Shown one piece after another: positions 33,759-45,410 of a DNA stretch of 64,000 bases; the first letter of the stretch is position 1, and every line of letters starts with the position of its first letter. The notes under the pieces are model-generated. The model was not told the origin of the DNA, did no database searches, and worked only from the letters and a program-made list of their open reading frames with translations. Made by a program: the position numbers and the translations under genes. The stretch comes from Amyelois transitella (taxonomy: Eukaryota > Arthropoda > Insecta > Lepidoptera > Pyralidae). The stretch covers positions 6,093,501 to 6,157,500 of the forward strand of contig NC_083519.1 of the NCBI RefSeq assembly GCF_032362555.1, read 5' to 3'.

Positions 33759-34110
33759 TATAGACTACATCATAGTAATGCCGATACAGATAGCTGTAAA
33801 GTTCAATATTGATTGGCTTCCGACGACACCATCATGGTCTAGACTACACTAAATACTAGTTATGCCGACATATAGCTACATACCAACATGGTCTAGAATA
33901 AACTGCTAGTTTAAGTCGATAGCTCAGTATTGATAGCATTCTGACGACCCCATCATGGTCCAGACTACACACTAGTGCCGATATCTATATAGCTCAATAT
34001 CAATAGGCTTCCGACGAGACCCCATCATTGTTTACGACTTACATGCGGAAGATGCTAATCTATACTATATAGTTCATTACCGATAGCATTCTAACGATCC
34101 CAAGGCTTAT
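33733..34110 (+). repeat. Degenerate tandem array spanning the Myo9 stop codon
   Basis: About five units of roughly 70-120 nt, beginning near 33733, 33817, 33939, 34008 and 34089. Each starts with a version of 'cttccgacgaccccatcatg' and ends near 'agctcaatattgatagc'. Unit 1 contains the last seven codons and stop of Myo9; the others are in the 3' UTR. Confidence 0.8.
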
Positions 34111-37100
34111 TCACGAAGTTTGATGGGACGAATGTCTTATCTTTTCTCTCTGTCTAACTTTGAGGTAATACTAAGTGTAAAAAAAGAGACGATAAGACAT
34201 GCTTTGTCAACATCCGTAATATTGAAGCCGATCATAGTCTCGACTATACTGATGGTGCCTATTGATAGATTGGGACGGCAATAGTGGAAATATCTATACT
34301 ATTGAAACATAAGATAAAATTGAGACAAAAGCAAATACTATTGCAATAGTGTATGTGTTATTATACGGGCACTATACTTTCGATATTTTAACTGATGAAC
34401 TATCGGTACCACTATTAGTTTGGCATATTTTTTATATAATAAATCTGTCAAGTAAGGAAATGGTTCTGTTTGATATAATAAAATTTATAAACAAAGAAAT
34501 GTGACAAAATATTTTGTTAGTTTATTTTCTAATGAATTTTATGAGTTCCGTTACATTCCCAACATTATTGAAATTTCTCTTTAAAGTGTTTTTAGAACAT
34601 TCGGCAAAAGTTATTCCATACGAGGTAATAATAATCTCTTAATGATAACTAGGCGGAGGCTGCAAGTCAGCGATATTTGTGTACCACAAATTTAGACTTC
34701 TGGCGCAGTGATACACAATGTGTTGATATACTTCTACTTGAATTTGGTTGAAGTCGGCGCCAACGGCAAACGAGCTGTGTAATTTTTAAGTACTGTTTGA
34801 GATTATTATAATGAGTCTTGTCTAAATATTTTATCCGAGCGTGTATTTCTTATTTCCAACGCTAGGATCGACTTATATTATTTGGCATTAGTTGATATTG
34901 ATAAATTGTACTGTTAAAAACTTCTTGCCCACGTCATAGCGATGTATTTGTTATGAGCATAAATGTAGTAGCGTAGTGCGGCGATCGCGGTCGCCGAGCC
35001 ATGATACATGTACTTAACATTTAGCGATGAGCTTATTGCGTAGAGCACCGAGTGCCCCGACCGTACCTCGATTCTCCGCGTCTGCCACATCTAAACAGAC
35101 GTGCATATATTTTTCATATGTGTTAATATAATAAATATATTATAAAAAAAACATCTTCCCACTGACATTCTATTTTATGATATATTTTCCTTGTAAATAT
35201 GTAAATCTTAAATTTAAAAATGTAGTATATTTTTTCAATTTAATTAGTTTCATCAAATTATATTCTTACAACATTCTTTTTCATTAAAAACGCCAAATTT
35301 AGAATTAGTATCAAATTGTGATTATCTATGAAAGATTTAGTGAAAGTGACGTTTCATCGATTTTAGTTTAGGCGTAAATTAAAAACGTCAAAATGTATTA
35401 AAGTAGTGTCAAAGTGCCGATTAAGGAATTTGGTTCAATTTCAAATTGAAGTGATTATTGTTTGAATTGAATTGTACGGTTCAAGAAATAATATACTCCG
35501 ATTTGACCAGTATACGGCCTGACCGAAGGCAAGCGGCATATTTATGTCTTAAACCTTATATTAAAAACATCACTTTACTAAACACAACAAAGAACGAAAT
35601 AAAAATTACTGGGTTCACATATTATTTTTCAAGTAGATATTTCACATAATTTGTATTATTTTTTTATTCGCGAATCTTCACCGCCATGACATATTTCATA
35701 TGCTAGATATCGCTTTTACGGTTCACGAAACCGATCATATCCCTCAGCAGGCGTTGTCATTAAATTCTTAAAAATCCTGAGATACTATACGTTTTCAATA
35801 TATAAACATAAACCATCTCAACTACTACCGTTTATGGAAATAAAGCTGATTTTAAAAGTATATTGTTCTCTCTCAACACATCACGAAATATGCAGATATG
35901 CGATTGCATTTGTTATTATTGGACATACCCTGCATTCATGTCTTACTGTTTTTGTATTCAAAAAGACTGCCTACTGATAAGCTATTGAATTTATCGTTAT
36001 ATAAGTCACAAATGTTTTACCTGCTTGTATTAGTTTGTAACTGTTTACTATTCAAACAACGAATTCTCTCTGTGAAATTGATTATGATTTCAACTTTTTA
36101 CTTAGGACGCTTGTATATTTGTAGCTCAATTTTATAACTATTTAGGTAAAGTAAAATTCGATTTATACCAGGGGTTTTATTTATTTGGTTTTCATGTTTT
36201 AATTGATATTTTGTTTATACATATATAAAATCTAAATTAATAAACTCGTAAATTGTTTTTGACAAGCATGACCTTTATTGGTTTTGATTTTAATGATAGT
36301 TTAATTTCATAAAATTTTAGAATATCCATTTTAGTATGTTCTAAAAATTGTTACATTAATTGATAAAATCCCGTTAATCTATCGCTGGGGTTGTGCCACA
36401 GTAATCTACTGTATTTCTTGTGCCTTTGACTAGTTTGCTTTCGGCAGTCCAAGTCTACGAATGTTCAACTGTTTGTCAACTGTTGTTGTTTACATAATTA
36501 TAGTGTTCTTATATAATCTACTAGTACTGTTAACGCGTACTGCGCTTATACCGTTATTTTATGTAGTGATAAAATTAGATAATACAGGTCTAATATCCCT
36601 GATTCGAAGGCTCTTACATACTACCCATGTTTACAAGTTGATGTATAAGTTGAATATTGAATGTGCAATGTGGCACTAAACACTAGAAGTGTATGTAGAT
36701 AGTGTCGTTCTACTTGAGATGTAAATATAACATAGAGTTAAGTTAGGAAGGTTCTATTTTAAACTGATTTTAATTTTGAAATGTTTAATTTATCAAAGTG
36801 CCTGTTGGGACATCTTGTTATAATTTCGACGTAAATTGATTTTACTCACATCTGGTGCCTAAATATTTCGACTTAAGTTTTATAAAAATTTTAATTTGTC
36901 AAACATTATAAAATCAAGATCTGTTGTTAAAATAATGTGAATTAAATAGGTGTTGGCAAGGTCGAAGCAATGGAGGTTTATATTTCTTATGGCAGAGAAA
37001 TAAGAATTATGTGATAATAAATTCTTGTGAAAGGAGAAAATGGTTAATGAGAGTGCTCCTCCAAATCGTTTTGTTATCAACCTTCCTAACACCTGTTTTA

Positions 37101-37494
37101 TTTTAAGACTTCAAAACAAACATTTAGTTTGTTAGGTCTTTTTAACTTTTTAAAATTTCTGTAGGTTACCATTTTTTTGTGGTAGAACCATAAATATAGA
37201 ACTGATGATGTTGTAGGACTTCACTTGATATTATTCGATATTTCTACAAACATGCTTACTGTGTTTACCGAATCTATAGTTGTATTTGTGATAAGGACCA
37301 ATACTATGCTGTTTACAAAGTGACATTTTATATTCCTGTATGTTATTTGACTGTGACATTAATAAATTAATGACCTTGTATTATATTACATGTATATTGT
37401 TCAATTTATTTTTAGGTCCCTATTAATGTATCAAAATACAAAAAGATGTAACCAAAACATTCTACTGTATACACATCTATAAAAGAAGAATAAA
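33759..37494 (+). other. Myo9 3' UTR and downstream spacer
   Basis: AT-rich with no convincing gene. Plus-strand AATAAA signals occur near 34439, 34478, 35130, 37359 and 37489; which is used cannot be told. A GC-richer patch at 34930-35090 contains several tetranucleotide and longer palindromes but no open frame. Alternative polyadenylation is possible. Confidence 0.4.
37489..37494 (+). terminator. Distal poly(A) signal for the plus strand
   Basis: AATAAA facing the LAS1 3' end. If used by Myo9, the 3' UTR would be about 3.7 kb. Confidence 0.35.
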
Positions 37495-37521
37495 CAATTG
37501 CTGTGTATTATAATTTATGGC

Positions 37522-37527
37522 TTTATT
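37522..37527 (-). terminator. Poly(A) signal of the LAS1-like gene
   Basis: AATAAA on the minus strand (tttatt as written), only 17 nt beyond the stop codon, so the 3' UTR is very short. Confidence 0.6.
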
Positions 37528-37543
37528 ATTTTAATTAAACACA

Positions 37544-39976
37544 TCAGTTTTTTAAATTTTGCTGAACCAAACATCCAATGGGACACACGGACCAATCACA
37601 ATCAAGTGTAGATATATTCCAGAGGCCTCGTGTCCCTGGGATAGAGTGGATTGCAACATGTACATCTTCATTGTTTCTCCATTCGGGTTCAGTATCTTCT
37701 ACTTCCATTGGGGTATTAAGTACATCTGAATTAAAACATTCCAAGTCTTGAACAGTGTAAATTTTTGCTGAATTTGAATTTGGGGTCTGAAGTCTTTCTG
37801 GTGAAGAAATCATATGTGCCAACTTGCAAACTTTATCTTTCACTAATTTAGGCAAATGTGGTTCCACTAAGTTTAAAAGATCTACTACAAAGTAAGCAAG
37901 AAATGGATTGTAGGCTGATATGATGGTTTGTACAAAATTAATATTCAATAGGGCATTAGGTGCAGATTTTAGGAGATCTAACAGCAGTCCATTTGCCTTG
38001 TCATTTGGAAACCAATGATGGTAGAGAGATATTAACTCTTTTCTTTTTCGAGATCTCATGTCATTCGAATTAATCCTGAAAAAAAAAATTAATACTTTTA
38101 TGCAGAACTAACAGATACATGAATAGTTTTACTACCAGATAAGTCAGATAAATTTATTAAATAATTTGAAAGCTAACGCGGGGAACATGGTGAATGGAGC
38201 TTTGCATGCCTTTATGAGCAGTCAGAAACTATCCAAAAAGGCTCGACTGGTTGTGCACAGGGGCGTGTTGGTCCCGACATTAATGTATGGGAGTGAAAGT
38301 TGGATATGGCAAAAGAAGCATGAAAGCAGAATAAATGCAGTGGAAATGAGAGTGTTAAGGAGTATGTTGGGTGTGAAATTGAGTGACTGGATAAGGAACA
38401 GCGTGATAAGGGAATGTTGTGATGTGAAAGAAGATGTAGTTACAGGAATAGAAAAGGGTATGTTGAGATAGTTCGGTCATGTAGAGAGGATGAATGAAAA
38501 CTGGTTGACTAAGCAGATATACATGGAGAGTGTGGAGGGAAAGGTCGGGGTGGGAAGACCTAGACGAACATATCTTGATGAAATTAAGGACGTCCTGGTA
38601 AAGGTCAGGTCAAAAGTACCCAAAACCGCCGAGCTTGCATGAAGAGAGTTATGAATGTGGATGAAGCAAAGGAAGTATGCAGGGATCGTGGCAAGTGGAA
38701 AGAGGTAGTTTCTGCCTACCCCTCCGGGAAAGAGGCGTGATTTTATGTATGTATGTATGTAGAAAATGTTTACATTTTTGATTTATAGTTTAAAAATGAA
38801 ATCTTTTCACATTTAATTGCACTCTCAAAATACTTTTGAAGACACATTTTTTTTTCCTTTTAGAATTCAGGCATTACAGTGAAATTACTGATTTTAAACA
38901 GTTAATATTTCTTACCTATTCATCTTATTGATAAACTCTTTAGATTTTTTTAAAGCCTTTAGTATCTCTGAAAGCCAGATTGCTGCTAGTAGACATCTCT
39001 CTTTGTCATCATGTTCTTGTGTTATATGCACCAGTTCCATCACAAACTCAAATATCAAATCATTAGAATGTAGAAATACTAATAAAAGTTCAAAACATTG
39101 CATATAGTCTCTATTTAATCTTCTTCTACGCGTGAAATCGTGGTCACTCAAGTAATGCACAAGTTCTGATGAAAGGAATAATGAATCTTCTCCCAATAAT
39201 GTTTTGGTAACAATAGTTGCTTTATTTTTACCTTGCAACAGTTTTTTTGATTGATGATTCATCAAATTTACTAAAGACATAATGGAAACAGTTTTTAAAT
39301 TTGATAAATCAATTTGATCTCCGAACAAGTCTCTTGTATCATTAACAATAGATTCCCTCATCACAATGTCTGATATGTCTGATAACTTCTTAATTTTTGA
39401 ATGCATGCAGACACTGAGAGATAAGCAAAAATTCAGTAAAGCTGTCAATTTAGTTTTATCTCCGTTTACATCTCCCGAAGTAAATTCAGATGTTGTATAA
39501 TCTTGTATGCATTCTTTATATTTATCCCAGTAATTTTTCTGCAGCCATTTTAATCCAATGACTGAGGCTTCTCTCAATAAGTCAAGGGATGGTAAATTGT
39601 TGCTGTGAGCAGTATTGTGCCTCATGTCGATGATCCAGTCTGGAACTCCTAAATTTTTAGCAGCATGATATAAACTTGACCCTTTAGCGGTTTCTGTATC
39701 AAGCATGTGATTTACAAATCGCATAATGGCTGAAGAGTATGCCAAACGTAAAAAATGATCTTTGGTGATATCGTCAAAATTATTCAGATCTTGGAGGTGC
39801 ACTTCTAGTAAAGTCAATGTTGATTCTATACCTGAAGGAAGCGACGGGCATCGCGCTTTCCAAATCATCAACATGTTATGAGCTTCTTGTTTGCTGTCCT
39901 CATTGTAAATTTTATTATATACATTATGCCATTCGTTGCTATTGTACCATGGTACAACGTTGTAATATTCTGTCAT
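37544..39976 (-). CDS. LAS1L: LAS1-like pre-rRNA processing endonuclease (HEPN family)
   Basis: LAS1 works with the kinase Grc3/NOL9 to cut ITS2 during large ribosomal subunit maturation in the nucleolus; that role is from family knowledge. Two exons, 39976-38916 and 38075-37544, join in phase (AG plus G, giving MNRINSND) to 530 residues. The N-terminal domain shows VVPWYNSNEW, a leucine-rich helix pair, and LGVPDWIIDMRHNTAHSNNL. The R-x4-H of the HEPN nuclease motif falls at residues 119-124 and is intact. The C-terminal part is divergent, rich in charged residues, and ends GLWNISTLDCDWSVCPIGCL, the kind of short motif by which LAS1 meets its partner (inference). I chose the ATG at 39976 because the frame upstream has only a non-ATG start. 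The 838-nt intron contains a LINE fragment. Confidence 0.92.
38165..38765 (+). mobile_element. 5'-truncated non-LTR retrotransposon in the LAS1 intron
   Basis: Encodes the C-terminal end of a reverse transcriptase polyprotein: LVVHRGVLVPTLMYGSESW, then an EMRVLRSMLGVK motif and, after a stop codon at 38469, FGHVERMN and VGRPRRTY. At least two in-frame stops make it dead. It ends in a (TATG)n tail. It lies opposite to the LAS1 transcript. Truncated 3' ends of the same family occur at 8270-8400 and 30510-30695. Confidence 0.85.
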
Positions 39977-40254
39977 TATGATAACTGAAACTAAATTTAA
40001 TAATAATTTGTATATCACAATCTCAATATATTTGTATATCCAAATTAGATCCACAGATAGATTTTGAGGTTATGTTTACCCATATCGATAACACATGACA
40101 TTTATTCATGACAGTGACATTTTTGCGGCAAGGATTTGCAGGCTTCAAATAAATATTCACAAACAAATACATAGGGCTCCTGACATTTCTTTCTATCATT
40201 TAGGATAACCATAGTGATAGAAAACGAGTATATCAGATAGCTCTTATCTGTCGG

Positions 40255-40700
40255 TGATAGAATCGGCAAGGTGTCCGGTTAAAATGCGTGAAGCGCAGAA
40301 AGGCACAGGTTCCAAACCCACCTCGACCATATACCAATGACTATTTTGTACATTAGTTTGAATACTAGCCGATACCCTTACGTGAGGAAACCTACACATT
40401 CAGGCAACTGGATGTGTAACTTTGAATCTGTAGTGGGAGCGATGATTCGGCTCGACTGCCACCAAAGGGAAGATCTTCCGCCAGGCTAGGTGTTGTGCTA
40501 GCGTCGCATGATTTTTTTTTGTTGTGACGATAGGCATGTCGCCATAAATCCAATTGACACGGGTTAGGTTTACCTGCAAAGGTTGCGGAGGTCAGAAGGG
40601 TGTCGCTTCGTGTAAAAACCTGACTCACCCAATCATGGATCTATGGTCAAAGGCAAACCCCGGGCTTCTCTCCAGAGAGCTGAGGATACAACCGCAAGAA
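40255..40700 (+). mobile_element. SINE-like element, long copy of the 'gactcacccaat' family
   Basis: Begins 'atcggcaaggtgtccggtta' 'aaatgcgtgaagcgcagaaa' 'ggcacaggttccaaaccca', which holds a B-box-like ggttccaaacc. It continues with 'gtgaggaaacctacacattc', 'gcaaaggttgcggaggtcag' and 'tcgcttcgtgtaaaaacctg' 'actcacccaatcatgg', ending 'cttctctccagagagctgag'. An inserted 110-nt stretch (40430-40550) is not shared with the copy at 29335. Probably tRNA-derived. Confidence 0.65.
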
Positions 40701-41029
40701 AGCGAGAATATATGATTGTCAAGCTTCGTTATATGACCCCAGCGGGGCGAGCATGAAACGCGAGATGACGTTTTTATTACATGAAAAAAAATACCGCTAT
40801 CCCGTTTAACATCATAATTAAAAGCGAAACAGCGACAGTGTGTCGCGCGATTAAAACGGCGTCTCGCGTGCCATGCTAGCCCCGAATCCTGAAGAACGTA
40901 GGTAGTTATATTTTTCTTTTAATTTATAATTATGCATATACAATGCATCGCATCGCGCATTCATTCAATTCATATAGTTTTATCTATAAATTGCCTGTGA
41001 TCTGTATATTAATGGTATAAAATAAACTT

Positions 41030-41130
41030 GACACTCTTATTAAGCCTAACAGCTGAACATGGCATAGCAGTCTTTCAAGACTGCTGACTCTGTCTACCTA
41101 ACAAGTGATATAGACGTGATTATGTGAATC
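41030..41130 (-). repeat. Dispersed 'cacgtct' element, reverse copy
   Basis: 'taagcctaacagctgaacat' 'ggcatagcagtctttcaaga' then 'tgctgactctgtctacctaa' and 'atagacgtgattatg', the reverse complement of the left half seen at 5378. Confidence 0.65.
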
Positions 41131-42209
41131 AATGAATGAATACAGCATTATTAAAATTTGAGAAGAGGTTATCTCATAAATAAGTTGTGTGATAAACGAG
41201 CATTTTGGTACGTTTTATCTGTAAACCTATTCAACGGATTTGAACGCGGTTTTCACATGAGGATTAGGTACATTTAATTAGAAGTGTTGTCAAAACCTTG
41301 TATCGTCAAAATCCATTGTGCGGGGAAATAAGTTGTTGTCAATTGAAAATTTACTTCAAGCACTGCTTCAAAACTTAAGAAGTTTCAAACAGAGTTGAAT
41401 GCGGTGTACATGAACGTATTTAAATAGATAAAGCTAAGAAAGGATAGACAGAGTCGACTTATTTCTAAAATTAAATTATTTAAAGAATTGTTGCAATTGT
41501 TAATGTGGTCCAATTGGTTGGTTTGGATATCAGTTTGTTGTCTTGTTAGCTATATGAATTGATTGGTTGGTTTTATTTTCAGGTTGATATCATAGCAATA
41601 TAATGGCTATATAAAACTGGCACGAGAATAGGATACTATAGAATTAACTATGAACCATAGGTCGACTAAAAGAGTCATGCTTACTTTGAAATAATTAATA
41701 TCTAATAAAAATCATTTTTATAAGAATTACATTTTTTATTAAAAAATAATAATGATCCAAAGCAAATATATTTATTTTATAACATTGATTTTATACACTG
41801 ACAGTCAATATTTTATATTATCACAAAAAGAAATACAAACAGCATAAATATGCAAATTTAACTATGAAAATTGCATTTGTTTTGGTGTTGATTTTGGCAC
41901 TAATGACACTAAAGATCAATTTTTTTAAACTGCATACTATAAAAAATTATGAACAGGTAAAAGAAACGTTGTTAACTATAATGGTTGTTTCCACAGGTTA
42001 CAGGAAAGAAGTAAGCGTGCAAATATTTGAGAAAATTTAAACTTAAGTACACTTACATAAATAAATTACATGTTTTAATTTTTAGAAGATTATGTAAACA
42101 AGTAGGCACATAAAAAATAATCACAGAATTTATACAAAGATATGTTTCTATTATTATATAACATATTGACTGTCCGTAACCTTCAATTTGTTTGGTTTAA
42201 GATGCACAT

Positions 42210-42215
42210 TTTATT
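42210..42215 (-). terminator. Candidate poly(A) signal of the flippase gene
   Basis: AATAAA on the minus strand, about 525 nt past the stop. The intervening 3' UTR has a GC-rich patch at 42300-42540. Other signals lie further on, near 41770. Confidence 0.4.
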
Positions 42216-42739
42216 ATGACTTCAGACACTGAAAATAAAAGTAAAAAAGAACGAAAGTAAAACTTAATACTTAATAAGCTCAACAGATAGAGCCGGTCGT
42301 ATGAGGTGGGCGGCGGCGGGCGGTTGCTACGAGAAGTGAAAATATAAAGAGCCCCAAAGTGGCGCGAGGATAACTAAGTACATCGTGAGCCCGCGGGCCG
42401 TCCTCAACCGACGAATGTAGCAGTACGCGGGAACAGTCGCAATCTCATCATCCACACATCACGGTCTCGGTAGAAATTCTATTTTCACTTTAAAAACGTC
42501 CGCGTCCGAGGTGACGCGCGCGGTGTCAGGTGCCGGCGGTAACGAAACTATGCACGTCTACACACGTAAAGGAACGTTACGAAAACTAGCTACGCTTCTC
42601 CAATATAAAAGAGTAATCTTAGTACGTACCGTAATAAATATCTATCAATATATATTTCGATCAACAAATATAATTCAATATAGGCAATAATACGAATCTT
42701 TAAATCTATCAACGTTATCACAATGCGAGCGGCCGCGGC

Positions 42740-45410
42740 TCATAAGTCGACCGTGGCGAGGTTCTGCGTGGGCGCGCGCGGCGCGGGCGCGGGGGCGGGC
42801 GCGGGCGAGGCGGGCGGCGAGCCGCGCGCGTGGAACTTGCCGGGCAGCGCCGCCAGCGCCGACAGCGCCGCGTCCGCGTGCGGGATGCGGCGCATGATCT
42901 TGCCGGACGTGATGAGGCGGCCGAAGCCCTCCTGGTGCGCGAAGGCGTAGCCCGAGCGCACGGAGCGGCGCGCGCGGCGCGCGGACGGCGTGCGCGGCGC
43001 GGCGGGCGGCGCGCGCCGGCGCTGGCGCGCGCGCAGCCGCTCGCCCAGCGTGGGCCGCGTCCACGAGCACGCCAGCCGCCACGACACCACCGGCACCATC
43101 AGGATTATCATCTGCGGGCAACGCGAACGAACATCAATCAACGCATCCTAATGGCGAAGCCGCTTTTTTTAAGTTGCACCCTCTGCCCTTTGGCACGGCG
43201 ATAATACCTTTCAAATAAAAAAGCACCTCAAAATATTATACGTCAAAACAAACTCACGGTCAAAACGGCAGTGAACCAGAAGGTGGGCTGCGTTAACGCT
43301 ACAGTGAGCGAGCCGACGTATGGGCCGCCTATCACGTAGTTGTAGAAGTAGTCCAGCACGAAGTACGACACGAGCGAGCCCCAGATTGTTATGTGGTTGA
43401 ACGCCGTCCAGTACGTCGTGTCCAGGGCAATCTGGATAATAAAAGTAGTTTGTAAAGCAAATATAAATATAATTTCACTTAATATAATTGAAATTCATCT
43501 TCTGCCTCCTTTAATCCCGGTTGCATCCTCACTACTCTGGAGGAGCCCAGGGTATACGTGTCTCGGACGACACTTGTCTAAGTCAGACATTACTTGTCCA
43601 GGATGTGACATGTGATGGGTATAATTATTAAAGTAACCGTTTCGTAACAAGGAATAGAAAAAGTACATAAAGGAATTTATACTTACTTGTGTAGTATTAT
43701 CAATAATTAATATAGTAGCTACGACGCTTCCTAACAGCATGTGATCCGATAAGACCTTGCCATCAGGCGCCAATCCATCTTTGTAAGTACCTGAAAGCAA
43801 TACAATATTAAATGAAGTCACATTTTTGATTATTTTATGCGCTTCAATATAATTGACTGGCTTTTCTGCTTACACATTAGGTAATACTTGTTCAGTTACA
43901 ACTTAAGATAAGCTGCAACTGAGCTGCAGATTTAAGATTTTTAAAATAAGAAATTTTACAAGTTTCTGCAACCAGTTTCACAAATTAGAGTATAAAAAAA
44001 AAACTCATTAAAAATAAAATAATGCCCATTTGTCCAGGCGTTCTTAATTCAAACATTCAAATTTAACGCTCAACTGTAAGGTCGTCCTCACACTAACCAT
44101 AGGGTATGAGAAACAGCACGAGCGACGTGAAGCAGCCGTGCAGCGTGGACTTGATGAACTCCGTCTTGTTGAACAGCTGGCTGGTGTGGCCGGGCGCGTA
44201 CAGCTTGGGGAACTGCAGCGCCGTCGCGTCCGACACGTCCTGCTCGAACACGCCCAGCGCCAGCACCGGCAGCGACGTGTAGAACAGGTTGTACACGGAT
44301 ATGAACATCTCGTCGAACACCGTCTGAAATGTTAACGATAAATAAATAAATATATACGGGACAAATTTCTTAGATAGGTTATAAGTAAGTAACCGTTATG
44401 TGAAGGTCCCTGTCCTAGTACAACTTTGTATGATACGAAAAATGCGCAACATTCGTGTTTTGGCTTACAGAGTGCTTGTCAAAAACCATACGTTGTGGAA
44501 ATTATATCCATCTTAATTTTGATGGATTCTTGACACCTCAGTCTGTTTATGAATAAATGAACAAAATATAACTTAACGATTCACATAGAAAACGAGAAAA
44601 TAAATATTTAACAATCTACATTCATCAATTTTTTTATGCGTGCTCGTCGATTTTATGTCTGTATCAAATCATGGTCTAATGTTCTTTTGATATGACTTTT
44701 TACCCGAACGTTCTGGATTTGATTAAAAAAAGAAATGTAAGATGATATTAGTGCAAACAATAACAACATACCTGCGCACTAAATCCGCAGAAAAACGCGA
44801 ACCAGAAGTGGCACACGGTGAACGCGAAGTTCTTATAGAAGAAGTATCGCAGGAATTTGCACATTCGGTAGTAGGACCACCGTCCGTGGACCAATAATAG
44901 TCGCTGAAGGAAGCGAAACTGCGCGATCGAGTAGTCTGAGGCGAGCACCGCTTGCATGCCTTCTTGCCCGGAGATCCCTACGCCGATGTGCGCCGCTGTA
45001 ATGAAGTTATGTTAATCGATATTGTAGTGGATTTTGATGTCAAAAGGTTGTAAAGATAATAAAAATAATTAAAGCTGAATTGCAAACATTTGTTCTTATA
45101 TATATATATATACATCATCGTCACGTCAACAAGGATGAGTAAACTTATCATTCTCCAAAATTACCTAATAAAGAAAATGCTAATATATTTTTGCTCCACT
45201 AATTCCAATCCACAGTCTTAGAAGATTCTCTGTAGAAGTTCCGCATTGCAGTATCTACCTTTGATCATAGAGACGTCGTTGGCGCCGTCCCCGATGGCGA
45301 GCGTGACGGCCTTGCGGCTCTTCTTGATGAGCTCCACCACCATCGCCTTCTGCAGCGGCGTCACGCGGCAGCAGATCACCGAGCGACACTGCAGCACCAC
45401 TTCCAGGAAC
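42740..45410 (-). CDS. ATP8B: Flippase exons: P-domain hinge and transmembrane helices 5-10, C-terminus
   Basis: Exon 45410-45259 encodes [20 protein letters not shown] and the hinge [11 protein letters not shown] (about 45274-45294). Exon 44995-44772 continues [17 protein letters not shown] and the conserved [20 protein letters not shown] run into TM5. Exons 44323-44098, 43790-43687, 43431-43258 and the start of 43111-42740 hold TM6-10. The last exon is extremely GC-rich and ends in a Pro/Ala run and stop at 42740-42742. Confidence 0.92.

Larger units (their letters stand above)
40055..42209. other. Spacer between LAS1 and the flippase gene
   Basis: Contains the LAS1 promoter side, the SINE-like element at 40255-40700, a reverse dispersed element at 41030-41130, and AT-rich sequence without recognisable genes. 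Confidence 0.45.

Noticed and set aside
43391..43821. Plus- and minus-strand frames around the flippase C-terminal exons
   Set aside because: The minus frame is real exon sequence extended into introns; the plus frame overlaps it and a repeat fragment (43508-43565).
45098..45115. (TA)n run in a flippase intron
   Set aside because: Short simple sequence with nothing around it to suggest function.
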